From assembly GCA_009885515.1 (NCBI GenBank), contig VFKO01000306.1, forward strand, positions 1 to 16,334: 16,334 bases of DNA, read 5' to 3'. Below are positions 1-5,975 of the stretch, one piece after another. The stretch's first letter is position 1, and every line of letters starts with the position of its first letter. Made by a program: the position numbers and the translations under genes. The stretch comes from Rhodobiaceae bacterium. Its GTDB lineage: Bacteria; Pseudomonadota; Alphaproteobacteria; Micropepsales; Micropepsaceae. Under the pieces are notes generated by a model. That model did not search any database. It was not told the origin of the DNA and saw only the letters and a list, made by a program, of their open reading frames with translations.

Positions 1-302
1 AAGACAAACGACCAGCCCAGTCGCTCAGCGTCCGTCGCGTATGCTGTGGCATCGACAAAGCGCTTGAACCGCGCATTGGTCACAGCACAGCAATCGATGA
101 GGAACGCATCGACCTCGACAAGTCGCGACGGGCCCTCACCATCGGCAAGTGGTCCCTCATTGCGGTCGCAACCATAGCGGAACGAACCCGCAGGAATGAG
201 CGCCATGTCGGCATCGTCCTCACCCGGCCAGTCGGCAGCCAGGGACGGCATGGCCGCAGTTTGCGAGCCGCCAGAACGTCCAGGGCTGCAACAGCCGCTC
301 AT
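1..302 (-). CDS. Formylglycine-generating enzyme (SUMF1/FGE-sulfatase family), N-terminal part, cut by window edge
   Basis: This is the 5' part (100 codons) of a gene that runs off the left edge. FGE-family proteins oxidise the cysteine of the sulfatase CxPxR motif to formylglycine. The visible protein has an early CCSPGR motif, then MALIPAGSFRYG, an acidic stretch with DGEGPSR, VEVDAFLID, VTNARFKRFVDATAY, and ends at AERLGWSFVF. From memory, human SUMF1 has DGEAPAR, IDAFYMD, VSNTEFEKFVNSTGY and GDSFVF in the same order. The start chosen is the ATG at 302-300, which overlaps the sulfatase stop as ATGA. An in-frame stop lies just upstream (317-315), and the alternative ATG at 251 would remove the CCSPGR segment. 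No strong Shine-Dalgarno site is visible, so translation is probably coupled to the sulfatase. Its place directly after a CSPTR sulfatase fits the maturation role. The catalytic cysteines of the C-terminal half are outside the window, so activity cannot be judged. Confidence 0.88.
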   Translation of the reverse strand, partial: MSGCCSPGRSGGSQTAAMPSLAADWPGEDDADMALIPAGSFRYGCDRNEGPLADGEGPSRLVEVDAFLIDCCAVTNARFKRFVDATAYATDAERLGWSFV

Positions 303-2569
303 TGCCGCGACATGTCAGTCTTCATCTGCGCCGTCTGCGCTTCGGCCTCGGCACGCCGTGAGCGCTCAGGCAGCTCGATGACCAGCCGCTTGATCTGTCC
401 CTGAAAATCGAACGGTGGCTCATAGTCGTCGCTGACGCTCGAGCCTGCGTCACGGCCGGCATCCATGCCCGCCGACGAAATCATCCGCAACACGGTGGGC
501 ACTTCAACACTGCCACACGCAACGTCATTGATGAGCACCGTCGCCCGTCCCCTTTCGCCCACTTTCTCAAACGACACCGCAACCGTCGAGGCGCCCACAG
601 GCACCGGAATATCCGATACCGCCTTGTGATGCTTCGTGAACAGATTGTAGTCAAAGACCAGCCGGTCTTTCAGCACATAGAACGCCATGCCGTTGTTGCG
701 CGTACCCAACGCGAACAGGGCGCCTTCGGTGGTAGCCGACGCGCGCACAATCTCGGCGCTGGCGGTAAAGCTGCGATTGCCCAGCGGCGGTGACACCTCG
801 CCCGTCATATGCCCGATCGGCGGGTAAAACACGAAGCGCCGCCGGTTGCGCGGCGTGCCCGCGCGGGGTGGAATGCTCCACAGCTCGCGGCTGCGGTCAT
901 CCAGCGGCAGCACCCCGTACTGTCCGGCCTCACTCCACCATAGTTCGACCATCTCTTTGAGTTTCTCAGGCTTGGCTTGCGCCAGATCGCGGCACTCCGA
1001 AAAATCCTCATCGAGATGATAGAGCTCCCATCGGTCGCTCTCAAAGGGCTTGCCGGGCGGATGATAGGTCACCGCTTTCCAGCCATCGGCCCAAATGCCG
1101 CGATGGCCGTACATCTCGAAATACTGCGAACGCTTTTGCGAAGGCTCTTCCGCCGCCGCACCAGGAAAAGCATAGGCAAGGCTGACGCCATGCACGGGCG
1201 ACTGCGCCACGCCCTTGATGCTCTCGGGCACATCGATGCCCGCAAGTTCCAGAATGGTCGGCGCAATGTCGGTGACATGATGGAACTGCCGCCTGAACCC
1301 GCCTTTGTCCAAAATTTGTTTCGGCCAATGCGCGATCAGTGGGTCGCGAATGCCACCGCCATGTGTGTTCTGTTTGTAGCGCTTGCCCGGCGTGTTCCCA
1401 ACTTGCGCCCACCCCCACGGATAGTTCGCATTGGACTTCGCGCCGCCGATGTCGTCGATGCGCGCCAGAATTTCCTCAGTCTTTTCCGGGATGCCGTTGA
1501 AGTACTTGAACGTATCGATGACGCCGATCGGTCCGCCTTCCTGGCTCGCCCCATTGTCGGACATCAGCAGAACAAGCGTGTTGTCGAGTTCGCCGATCTC
1601 GCCCAGAAACGAGACCAGCCGCCCGACCTGCGCGTCGGCATGATCCAGAAAACCCGCAAACGCTTCTTGCAGGCGGCAGGCGAGCCGCTTGTGTTCGGCC
1701 GACAGACTGTCCCACGGCTCCACGCCCTGATTGCGCGGCGCCAGTTCCGTGCCGGCAGGAATGACCCCCATTTGCAATTGCCGCGCAAACCATTGTTGGC
1801 GAACGGCGTCCCAACCGGCATCAAATTTTCCGCGATATTTGTTGACGAATTGTTTAGGCGCCTGATGCGGCGCGTGCGTCGCGCCCAGCGCCAGATAGAG
1901 AAAAAACGGCCGTTCACTCACCGCCGACTTCTGATTGCGAATGCAATCCACCGCCTGGTCGATCAGATCTTCGGACAGATGATAGCCCTGCTCGGGCGTG
2001 CGTGGCGGATCGATCGGCCGGTTGTCGCAATAAAGCTCCGGCGTGAACTGATCTGTTTCGCCCTGCAGAAATCCATAGAAGCGATCAAAGCCGCGCGCCA
2101 AAGGCCATTGATCGAACGGCCCCGCAGCACTCGTTTCCTCCATCGGCGTCAGGTGCCACTTGCCCACCATGAACGTCGAATAGCCGCACGGCCCCAACAT
2201 CTCGGCCAGCGTTCCCGCACTCTTGGCAACGCTGCCGGTGCAATTGGGATATCCGGTGTTCCAGTTGGCAAGGCCGCGCATGCCGACGGAATGATGATTG
2301 CGCCCCGTCAGCAAGGCTGCGCGCGTCGGCGAACACAAGGCCGTCGTGTGGAAGTTCGTGAACCGCAGGCCGCCCGCCGCTAACCGGTCGATGTTCGGCG
2401 TCTCGATACTCGAGCCGTAACAACCCAGATGCGCAAACCCCAGATCGTCGAACAGAATGATCATCACGTTCGGCGCGCCAGGCTTTGGACTGGGCAAATT
2501 CTCCCAATGCGGCTTGGAGTCCGCAACTGTTCGTCCGATCTTGCCCTTGAATGGCGTAGAGTTGGTCAT
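299..2569 (-). CDS. Arylsulfatase-type sulfatase (type I, formylglycine-dependent), cytoplasmic
   Basis: A 756-residue sulfatase of the alkaline phosphatase superfamily, which hydrolyses sulfate esters. The N-terminal domain has the metal-binding LFDDLG (D41, D42), the formylglycine site CSPTRAALLTGR with C79 as the residue to be modified, GKWH (K137, H139), THAP (H232) and the metal-binding SDNG (D338, N339). HVTDIAPTILELAG near 431-444 closes the catalytic domain. The C-terminal region of about 200 residues is less conserved and looks beta-rich. The start ATG at 2569 is preceded by AAGGAC at good spacing. An open frame continues 109 codons upstream, but that extension has no family resemblance and lies over the divergent promoter region. 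There is no signal peptide, so the enzyme should be cytoplasmic and act on imported or intracellular sulfate esters. The length suits the large (about 750-residue) bacterial arylsulfatases. The substrate cannot be told. The next gene, overlapping by ATGA, is its likely activating enzyme. Confidence 0.93.
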   Translation of the reverse strand: MTNSTPFKGKIGRTVADSKPHWENLPSPKPGAPNVMIILFDDLGFAHLGCYGSSIETPNIDRLAAGGLRFTNFHTTALCSPTRAALLTGRNHHSVGMRGLANWNTGYPNCTGSVAKSAGTLAEMLGPCGYSTFMVGKWHLTPMEETSAAGPFDQWPLARGFDRFYGFLQGETDQFTPELYCDNRPIDPPRTPEQGYHLSEDLIDQAVDCIRNQKSAVSERPFFLYLALGATHAPHQAPKQFVNKYRGKFDAGWDAVRQQWFARQLQMGVIPAGTELAPRNQGVEPWDSLSAEHKRLACRLQEAFAGFLDHADAQVGRLVSFLGEIGELDNTLVLLMSDNGASQEGGPIGVIDTFKYFNGIPEKTEEILARIDDIGGAKSNANYPWGWAQVGNTPGKRYKQNTHGGGIRDPLIAHWPKQILDKGGFRRQFHHVTDIAPTILELAGIDVPESIKGVAQSPVHGVSLAYAFPGAAAEEPSQKRSQYFEMYGHRGIWADGWKAVTYHPPGKPFESDRWELYHLDEDFSECRDLAQAKPEKLKEMVELWWSEAGQYGVLPLDDRSRELWSIPPRAGTPRNRRRFVFYPPIGHMTGEVSPPLGNRSFTASAEIVRASATTEGALFALGTRNNGMAFYVLKDRLVFDYNLFTKHHKAVSDIPVPVGASTVAVSFEKVGERGRATVLINDVACGSVEVPTVLRMISSAGMDAGRDAGSSVSDDYEPPFDFQGQIKRLVIELPERSRRAEAEAQTAQMKTDMSRQ

Positions 2570-2771
2570 GACGCTTGTCCTTGGCTGGTTCCACAGTATG
2601 TGTTTAGTGGACGCACCATCCAAAGGCAATTTCATGTCTGCGGCTATCCAGGGAATCGGCGCTTGGCACTTGATCGCACCGGCCACTTGGGTTTTGCCTC
2701 GAACACGACCGACGACCCTGTGCTTATAGTGCGATGTGTGCCATTTCATTCTCGATCCGCCGGAGACCCAG
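2570..2771. promoter_or_regulatory. Divergent promoter region between sulfatase and serine hydrolase
   Basis: This 202-bp gap separates two divergent genes. On the minus strand a weak sigma-70-like pair, TTGGAT (2623-2618) and CATACT (2600-2595) with a 17-bp spacer, could serve the sulfatase. An inverted repeat TGGA-N7-TCCA (2608-2622) lies between the two boxes. On the plus strand TATAGT (2725-2730) is a fair -10 box without a recognisable -35. It would start transcription near 2737, just after the ATG at 2736, which favours the start at 2772 for the hydrolase. All of this rests on consensus matching by eye. Confidence 0.3.
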
Positions 2772-4013
2772 ATGATGACCTTGAACGATACCAAAACTTC
2801 CGACCCCAAAGTGCGCGGTCTGATGCAAGGATTTCCCCCGGCCACGGACAAGACCGTGCGCATGGCTGACGGTTCGAGTTGGTCCTTCCCCAACACTCGC
2901 TGGTCGTTCAGCCATCAGCGCGAGTTGGTGCCGAACGCAAATGTCCGGCGCGGAACTGGGGCGGCCTGTCCATTGCCGGAGAACTTGCGCGACGATCTTG
3001 ATGGTGTGACGTTGGCGACGATGGACGGCGATAACCTGACGTGGCGCCAATCCTTGGACGCCAACTACACCGACGGCATTCTCGTGCTTCATCGTGGCAC
3101 GATCGTCTACGAGAAGTATTTCGGCGAACTCGAACCCCACATTCCCCATCTGGCCATGTCGGTAACGAAATCATTCACCGGACTACTGGCCGCCATGTTG
3201 GCACACGAGGGCCTCTTGGACCCGCACGCGCCAGTCGCGCAATACCTGCCGGAACTCAAAGCCACGGCCTATGGCGACGCCAGCGTCCGCCAGGTGATGG
3301 ATATGACGACCGGCGTGCGCTACTCTGAACTATACACTGATCCCAATGCCGAGATCTGGGCCTATACGGCTGCCAGCGGTGCCACCCCACGGCCACCGAA
3401 TTATACTGGCCCTGAAACGATATTTGATTTTCTTTGCCAATTGAAAAAGGAAGGCGCACACGGCCAGACCTTTGCCTACAAGACCTGCAACACGGAAGTT
3501 CTAAGCTGGATAATCCAACGGCTGACGGCGACGCCGCTGGCGCAACTACTGTCGCAGCGGATATGGCAACGTTTGGGCGCACAAGAAGACGGCTATTTCG
3601 CCGTCGACCGCATTGGCACAGCGATGGCAGGAGGCGGCTTGAACGTCACGCTGCGCGATCTCGCCCGCTTCGGCGAAATGATGCGTTGCGATGGCAAGTT
3701 CAACGGCCTTCAGATCGTGCCGGAAGCGGTCGTGGGCGACATCCGGCGCGGCGCTGATCGCGAACACTTCGCGAAGGCAGGATACAAGACCGTCGCCGGT
3801 TGGTCCTATCGCAACCAATGGTGGATCACGCACAACGAATTCGGCGCCTACTCAGCCCGCGGCATTCATGGTCAGGCGATCTGGATCGCGCCCAAAGCCG
3901 AATTGGTCATAGCGCGCTTTGCCTCCCATCCCACGGCCGGCAACGCCGACGGCCCGCTCGATCACGTGTCGCTGCCCGCCTATCAGGCGCTGACAAAACA
4001 TCTGTTGCGCTGA
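2772..4013 (+). CDS. Serine hydrolase, class C beta-lactamase fold, NylB/esterase-like
   Basis: A 413-residue member of the penicillin-binding protein/class C beta-lactamase superfamily, which includes esterases, amidases and 6-aminohexanoate-dimer hydrolases. The nucleophile motif SxxK is S130-V-T-K133 in LAMSVTKSFTGLLAA. The second motif is Y236-K-T-C-N240 followed by TEVLSWI, which resembles the NylB-type Y..NT(D/E)VLGW more than a plain YxN. A third-motif candidate is GIHGQAIWIAP near the C-terminus. There is no signal peptide or lipobox, so it appears cytoplasmic, unlike true beta-lactamases. The start at 2772 (ATGATG) has GGAG at 2762-2765. The upstream in-frame ATG at 2736 has no ribosome binding site. 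The gene is divergent from the sulfatase and convergent with speE. It is probably an amide or ester hydrolase; the substrate is unknown. Confidence 0.85.
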   Translation: MMTLNDTKTSDPKVRGLMQGFPPATDKTVRMADGSSWSFPNTRWSFSHQRELVPNANVRRGTGAACPLPENLRDDLDGVTLATMDGDNLTWRQSLDANYTDGILVLHRGTIVYEKYFGELEPHIPHLAMSVTKSFTGLLAAMLAHEGLLDPHAPVAQYLPELKATAYGDASVRQVMDMTTGVRYSELYTDPNAEIWAYTAASGATPRPPNYTGPETIFDFLCQLKKEGAHGQTFAYKTCNTEVLSWIIQRLTATPLAQLLSQRIWQRLGAQEDGYFAVDRIGTAMAGGGLNVTLRDLARFGEMMRCDGKFNGLQIVPEAVVGDIRRGADREHFAKAGYKTVAGWSYRNQWWITHNEFGAYSARGIHGQAIWIAPKAELVIARFASHPTAGNADGPLDHVSLPAYQALTKHLLR

Positions 4014-4025
4014 GCCGCCACCCCA

Positions 4026-4067
4026 CCCCTTACCCTTTTTTGCTCTTCGGAAAAAAAGGGTGAGGGG
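4026..4067. terminator. Long TTCG-capped hairpin between convergent genes, probable bidirectional terminator
   Basis: The left arm 4026-4041 (CCCCTTACCC then six T) pairs along its full 16 positions with 4052-4067 (six A, then GGGTGAGGGG), with one G-T wobble. Above it, TC-TTCG-GA forms a C(TTCG)G tetraloop with a two-base bulge (4042-4043). It sits between the stops of the serine hydrolase (4013) and speE (4085). The A/T tracts lie inside the stem rather than outside it, so it is not a textbook intrinsic terminator. Its position and stability still suggest transcription termination or 3'-end protection on both strands. It could also be a copy of a dispersed palindromic element. Confidence 0.55.
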
Positions 4068-4084
4068 GAACGGCGTGTGAGAAT

Positions 4085-4948
4085 TTACGCCCTCGCCAAC
4101 CGCTCCATCCACGCTGGCAGCGCAAAGGCCGCGCGGTGGATGGCTGGCGTATAGTAATCCGTCTTCAAGCGCGCCGCCGCAAACGCCGTTTCCAATCCCG
4201 CCCACTTAGCCGGGTCGCCCAAAATCGCGTCTTGGCTAACCCAGGTCAGCGCCATGAAGCCGCCGATATAGCTGGGCACCACCGCCACATAGACGCCGCA
4301 GTAACGGAACGTGCGTTGCATCTGCTTCAGCGTGTCGGTTAATTCTTCAGGCTGGAAAAACGGTACGCCGTTCTGGAACACGGCAAATCCGCCGGGCGCC
4401 AACGCCTCCGACACCCGCTCATAGAAACTGTCGCCGAACAGGACTTCAGCCGGCCCCACAGGATCGGGCCTGTCGGCAATGATCAGATCGAAGCGGTGGC
4501 TATTTGGCTTGTCGGCCAGAAAGACGAAGGCGTCCTCAATCTGGATTTTGAGTCGCTTGTCAGAGAAGGCAGCTGCGTTTACTTCGCTCAAATGGCGCCG
4601 CGACAAATCGACCACCCGCTCGTCAATTTCGACGTTGAAAACACTTTGAACGCCGCTGTGCTTAAGCGCTTCCTCGGCGATCGCCAGGTCGCCACCGCCG
4701 ACGATCATGACTTCACGCACCTGCCCGTGTTCGAGCATGGGAACATGCGTCAACATCTCCGAGTAACCACACTCGTCGCGCGTGGTCAGCTGCACGATAT
4801 CGTCGAGCACCAGCACGCGTCCGTTGCGCTGTGTGTCGAAGATCTTGATGCTCTGAAACTGGCTTTTTTCCTCGACAATTGGCGCGCCGGCGAGCTCGAT
4901 AGTCTGCGCGTATCCAGGGTGCAATTTCTCCAAAAATGAGTTCGCCAT
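4085..4948 (-). CDS. speE: Spermidine synthase (polyamine aminopropyltransferase), variant active-site motifs
   Basis: A 287-residue protein, the length of E. coli SpeE (288). It should transfer aminopropyl from decarboxylated AdoMet to putrescine, giving spermidine and methylthioadenosine. The order of motifs is typical: LVLDDIVQLTTRDE (47-59), Rossmann loop IVGGGD (82-87), NVEID (105-109), IIADRPDPVGPAEVLF (156-171) with the expected catalytic D159 and D162, QNGVPFF (192-198) and VPSYIGGFMALTW (224-236). Oddities are GGGDL where GGGDG is usual, AEE where the family mostly has RE, and YSEM (62-65) where YHEM is usual. Amine or cofactor preference may therefore differ. The ATG at 4948 has GGAG about 10 nt upstream; the frame extends 27 codons further up without family-like sequence. 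It diverges from speH, which makes its co-substrate. Cytosolic. Confidence 0.92.
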   Translation of the reverse strand: MANSFLEKLHPGYAQTIELAGAPIVEEKSQFQSIKIFDTQRNGRVLVLDDIVQLTTRDECGYSEMLTHVPMLEHGQVREVMIVGGGDLAIAEEALKHSGVQSVFNVEIDERVVDLSRRHLSEVNAAAFSDKRLKIQIEDAFVFLADKPNSHRFDLIIADRPDPVGPAEVLFGDSFYERVSEALAPGGFAVFQNGVPFFQPEELTDTLKQMQRTFRYCGVYVAVVPSYIGGFMALTWVSQDAILGDPAKWAGLETAFAAARLKTDYYTPAIHRAAFALPAWMERLARA

Positions 4949-5037
4949 CGGTGTTAGCTCCAAGAGTTTGAATGACGGTAAATGAGGAGAGTTGGAAGCG
5001 GTGTTGTCTTCGCCGCCGCTATGCATCAAGCGCGCGT

Positions 5038-5066
5038 CCTATAAGTGCAGCGAGTCGCTGGCGCAA
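5038..5066 (-). promoter_or_regulatory. Candidate speE promoter with a 13-bp palindrome in its spacer
   Basis: Read on the minus strand, TTGCGC (5066-5061), a 17-bp spacer and TATAGG (5043-5038) form a sigma-70-like promoter about 90 bp before the speE start. The spacer holds a perfect inverted repeat, CAGCGA-G-TCGCTG (5048-5060), in the place where a repressor or activator dimer could bind. Both boxes match the consensus only partly, so the promoter is a proposal; the palindrome itself is plain in the sequence. Confidence 0.4.
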
Positions 5067-5139
5067 TGTCCTAGTTAGGCAACCGTCACATCTGGTGCAC
5101 ACTTCCAACATAAATTTTTGTACAAGGTCCTGAAAAACC

Positions 5140-5167
5140 TTGCATGGGGGGGAACCATACATATATT
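5140..5167 (+). promoter_or_regulatory. Candidate speH promoter in the speE-speH intergenic region
   Basis: TTGCAT (5140-5145), a 16-bp spacer and TATATT (5162-5167, five of six consensus bases) would start transcription near 5174 and give a leader of about 107 nt. The surrounding 333-bp gap (4949-5281) also holds a TTGTACAA palindrome (5118-5125), a hairpin CAAGGT-N8-ACCTTG (5123-5142), and paired G-rich and C-rich runs (5146-5154 with 5166-5174, one mismatch). The last two overlap the proposed promoter, so either they act as DNA sites or transcription starts farther upstream. Confidence 0.4.
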
Positions 5168-5181
5168 CCGCCCCTCCGCAG

Positions 5182-5281
5182 TTCAGGTCTGAATCACCTA
5201 GAGGCGGCTACGCAGTGCGAGTTCCGCACTACATGGTCAGTTTTTGGTGCAACGCTCTTTTGTTGAGATAGGCGAACCGGT
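5182..5281 (+). ncRNA. Structured 5' leader of speH, candidate cis-regulatory RNA
   Basis: The last 100 nt before speH can fold into a compact structure. TTCAG/CTGAA (5182-5193) forms a dyad. CACC (5195-5198) pairs with GGTG (5246-5249) and encloses GGC/GTC (5206-5208 with 5236-5238) and a perfect 6-bp hairpin, AGTGCG-AGTTC-CGCACT (5214-5230). A 12-codon open frame starts inside the fold (ATG 5233, TAG 5269-5271) and ends just before the speH start. Alphaproteobacteria are known to carry a speF leader RNA in front of a polyamine gene. I cannot show that this is the same family, so the call rests on base pairing and position only. Confidence 0.4.
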
Positions 5282-5773
5282 ATGGCTCTACCTGCACGCA
5301 AGAGAACGGCTGTCGAAGTAACGCAGTTCCCCGTGAACCGCGCCAGGCCGAAGTCCGTTACAGTTCCTAATCCTGTTCCCCACGGGGAAGTGGATGAAGA
5401 TCGCAAGGATTATTTTATTACGCGCAACGGCGTAACGTTCGCGGGCAGTCACCTCATTATCGACCTTTGGGGCGCGCAAGATCTGGATGATGAATCCAAG
5501 ATCGAGCAAGCCATGAAGGACGCCGTGACGGCTGCCGGAGCAACGCTGTTGCACATTCACCTGCACAAGTTCTCGCCCAATGGCGGGGTGTCGGGCGTGG
5601 CCGTCCTGTCGGAAAGCCATATCTCGGTTCACACCTGGCCGGAAAAAGGCTTTGCCGCCTTTGACGTGTTCATGTGCGGTGCCGCCGAACCCACCAAGGC
5701 GATTGCAGTGCTGGAGGCAGCCTTCCGGCCCTCCCGCGTTGTGGTGGGTGAACACAAGCGCGGGACCAATTAA
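5282..5773 (+). CDS. speH: S-adenosylmethionine decarboxylase proenzyme (prokaryotic SpeH type)
   Basis: A 163-residue proenzyme that self-cleaves to a pyruvoyl enzyme and supplies decarboxylated AdoMet to spermidine synthase. The core begins at NGVTFAGSHLIIDLWGA (49-65). The processing motif SESHISVHTWPE puts cleavage between E111 and S112, S112 becoming the pyruvoyl group. H117 and C132 (in FMCG) match the processing His and the Cys proton donor of the Thermotoga enzyme by spacing (+5 and +20 from the Ser). About 48 residues precede the core, more than in minimal SpeH proteins. This extension is basic and proline-rich at first, then acidic (EVDEDRKD), and has no in-frame ATG to shorten it. 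A GAGATAGG sequence lies about 10 nt before the ATG at 5282. The gene is divergent from speE, has a structured leader, and is monocistronic by its strong terminator. Confidence 0.95.
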   Translation: MALPARKRTAVEVTQFPVNRARPKSVTVPNPVPHGEVDEDRKDYFITRNGVTFAGSHLIIDLWGAQDLDDESKIEQAMKDAVTAAGATLLHIHLHKFSPNGGVSGVAVLSESHISVHTWPEKGFAAFDVFMCGAAEPTKAIAVLEAAFRPSRVVVGEHKRGTN

Positions 5774-5808
5774 CGGTTCGCGCACAAGCCGTGATTTGAT
5801 TTCTTCAG

Positions 5809-5840
5809 CCGCCCGGCTTCACCGCCGGGCGGTTTTTTTT
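5809..5840 (+). terminator. Intrinsic terminator of speH
   Basis: A perfect 9-bp GC-rich stem, CCGCCCGGC (5809-5817) with GCCGGGCGG (5824-5832), has a 6-nt loop and is followed by eight T (5833-5840). It lies 36 bp after the speH stop and closes that transcript. The 135-bp gap that follows, up to the next gene at 5976, must hold that operon's promoter; I see only weak boxes there (TTTACT 5896-5901, TAGATT 5917-5922). Confidence 0.95.
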
Positions 5841-5975
5841 GGTGCCAGGCGCAATTAAGCATAGCTTCGCCATTTCGCGATCCATCAGCTTAGGCTTTAC
5901 TGAACGAACTAACCCGTAGATTGAATCGGTGCGGCCTTATTTCTCCCAAAGTCATATTCAGGGTGCGAACCACGC

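Noticed and set aside
977..2383. 468-codon open frame on the plus strand opposite the sulfatase
   Set aside because: It is antisense to a clear sulfatase, is Arg/Ala-rich with no family motif, and arises from the high G+C third-position bias.
2663..2680. Sigma-54-like TGGCAC element
   Set aside because: The GG-GC distance is one base too short and the -12 half does not match.
2736..2771. Upstream ATG for the serine hydrolase
   Set aside because: No ribosome site before it; the -10-like box at 2725-2730 would start transcription after it, while 2772 has GGAG at good spacing.
2570..2896. 109-codon upstream extension of the sulfatase reading frame
   Set aside because: It has no sulfatase-like sequence, overlaps the divergent gene, and the ATG at 2569 has a good ribosome binding site.
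5182..5281. Firm assignment of the leader as an Rfam speF or SAM riboswitch
   Set aside because: I cannot run a covariance search and do not recall the consensus well enough; only position and pairing support it.
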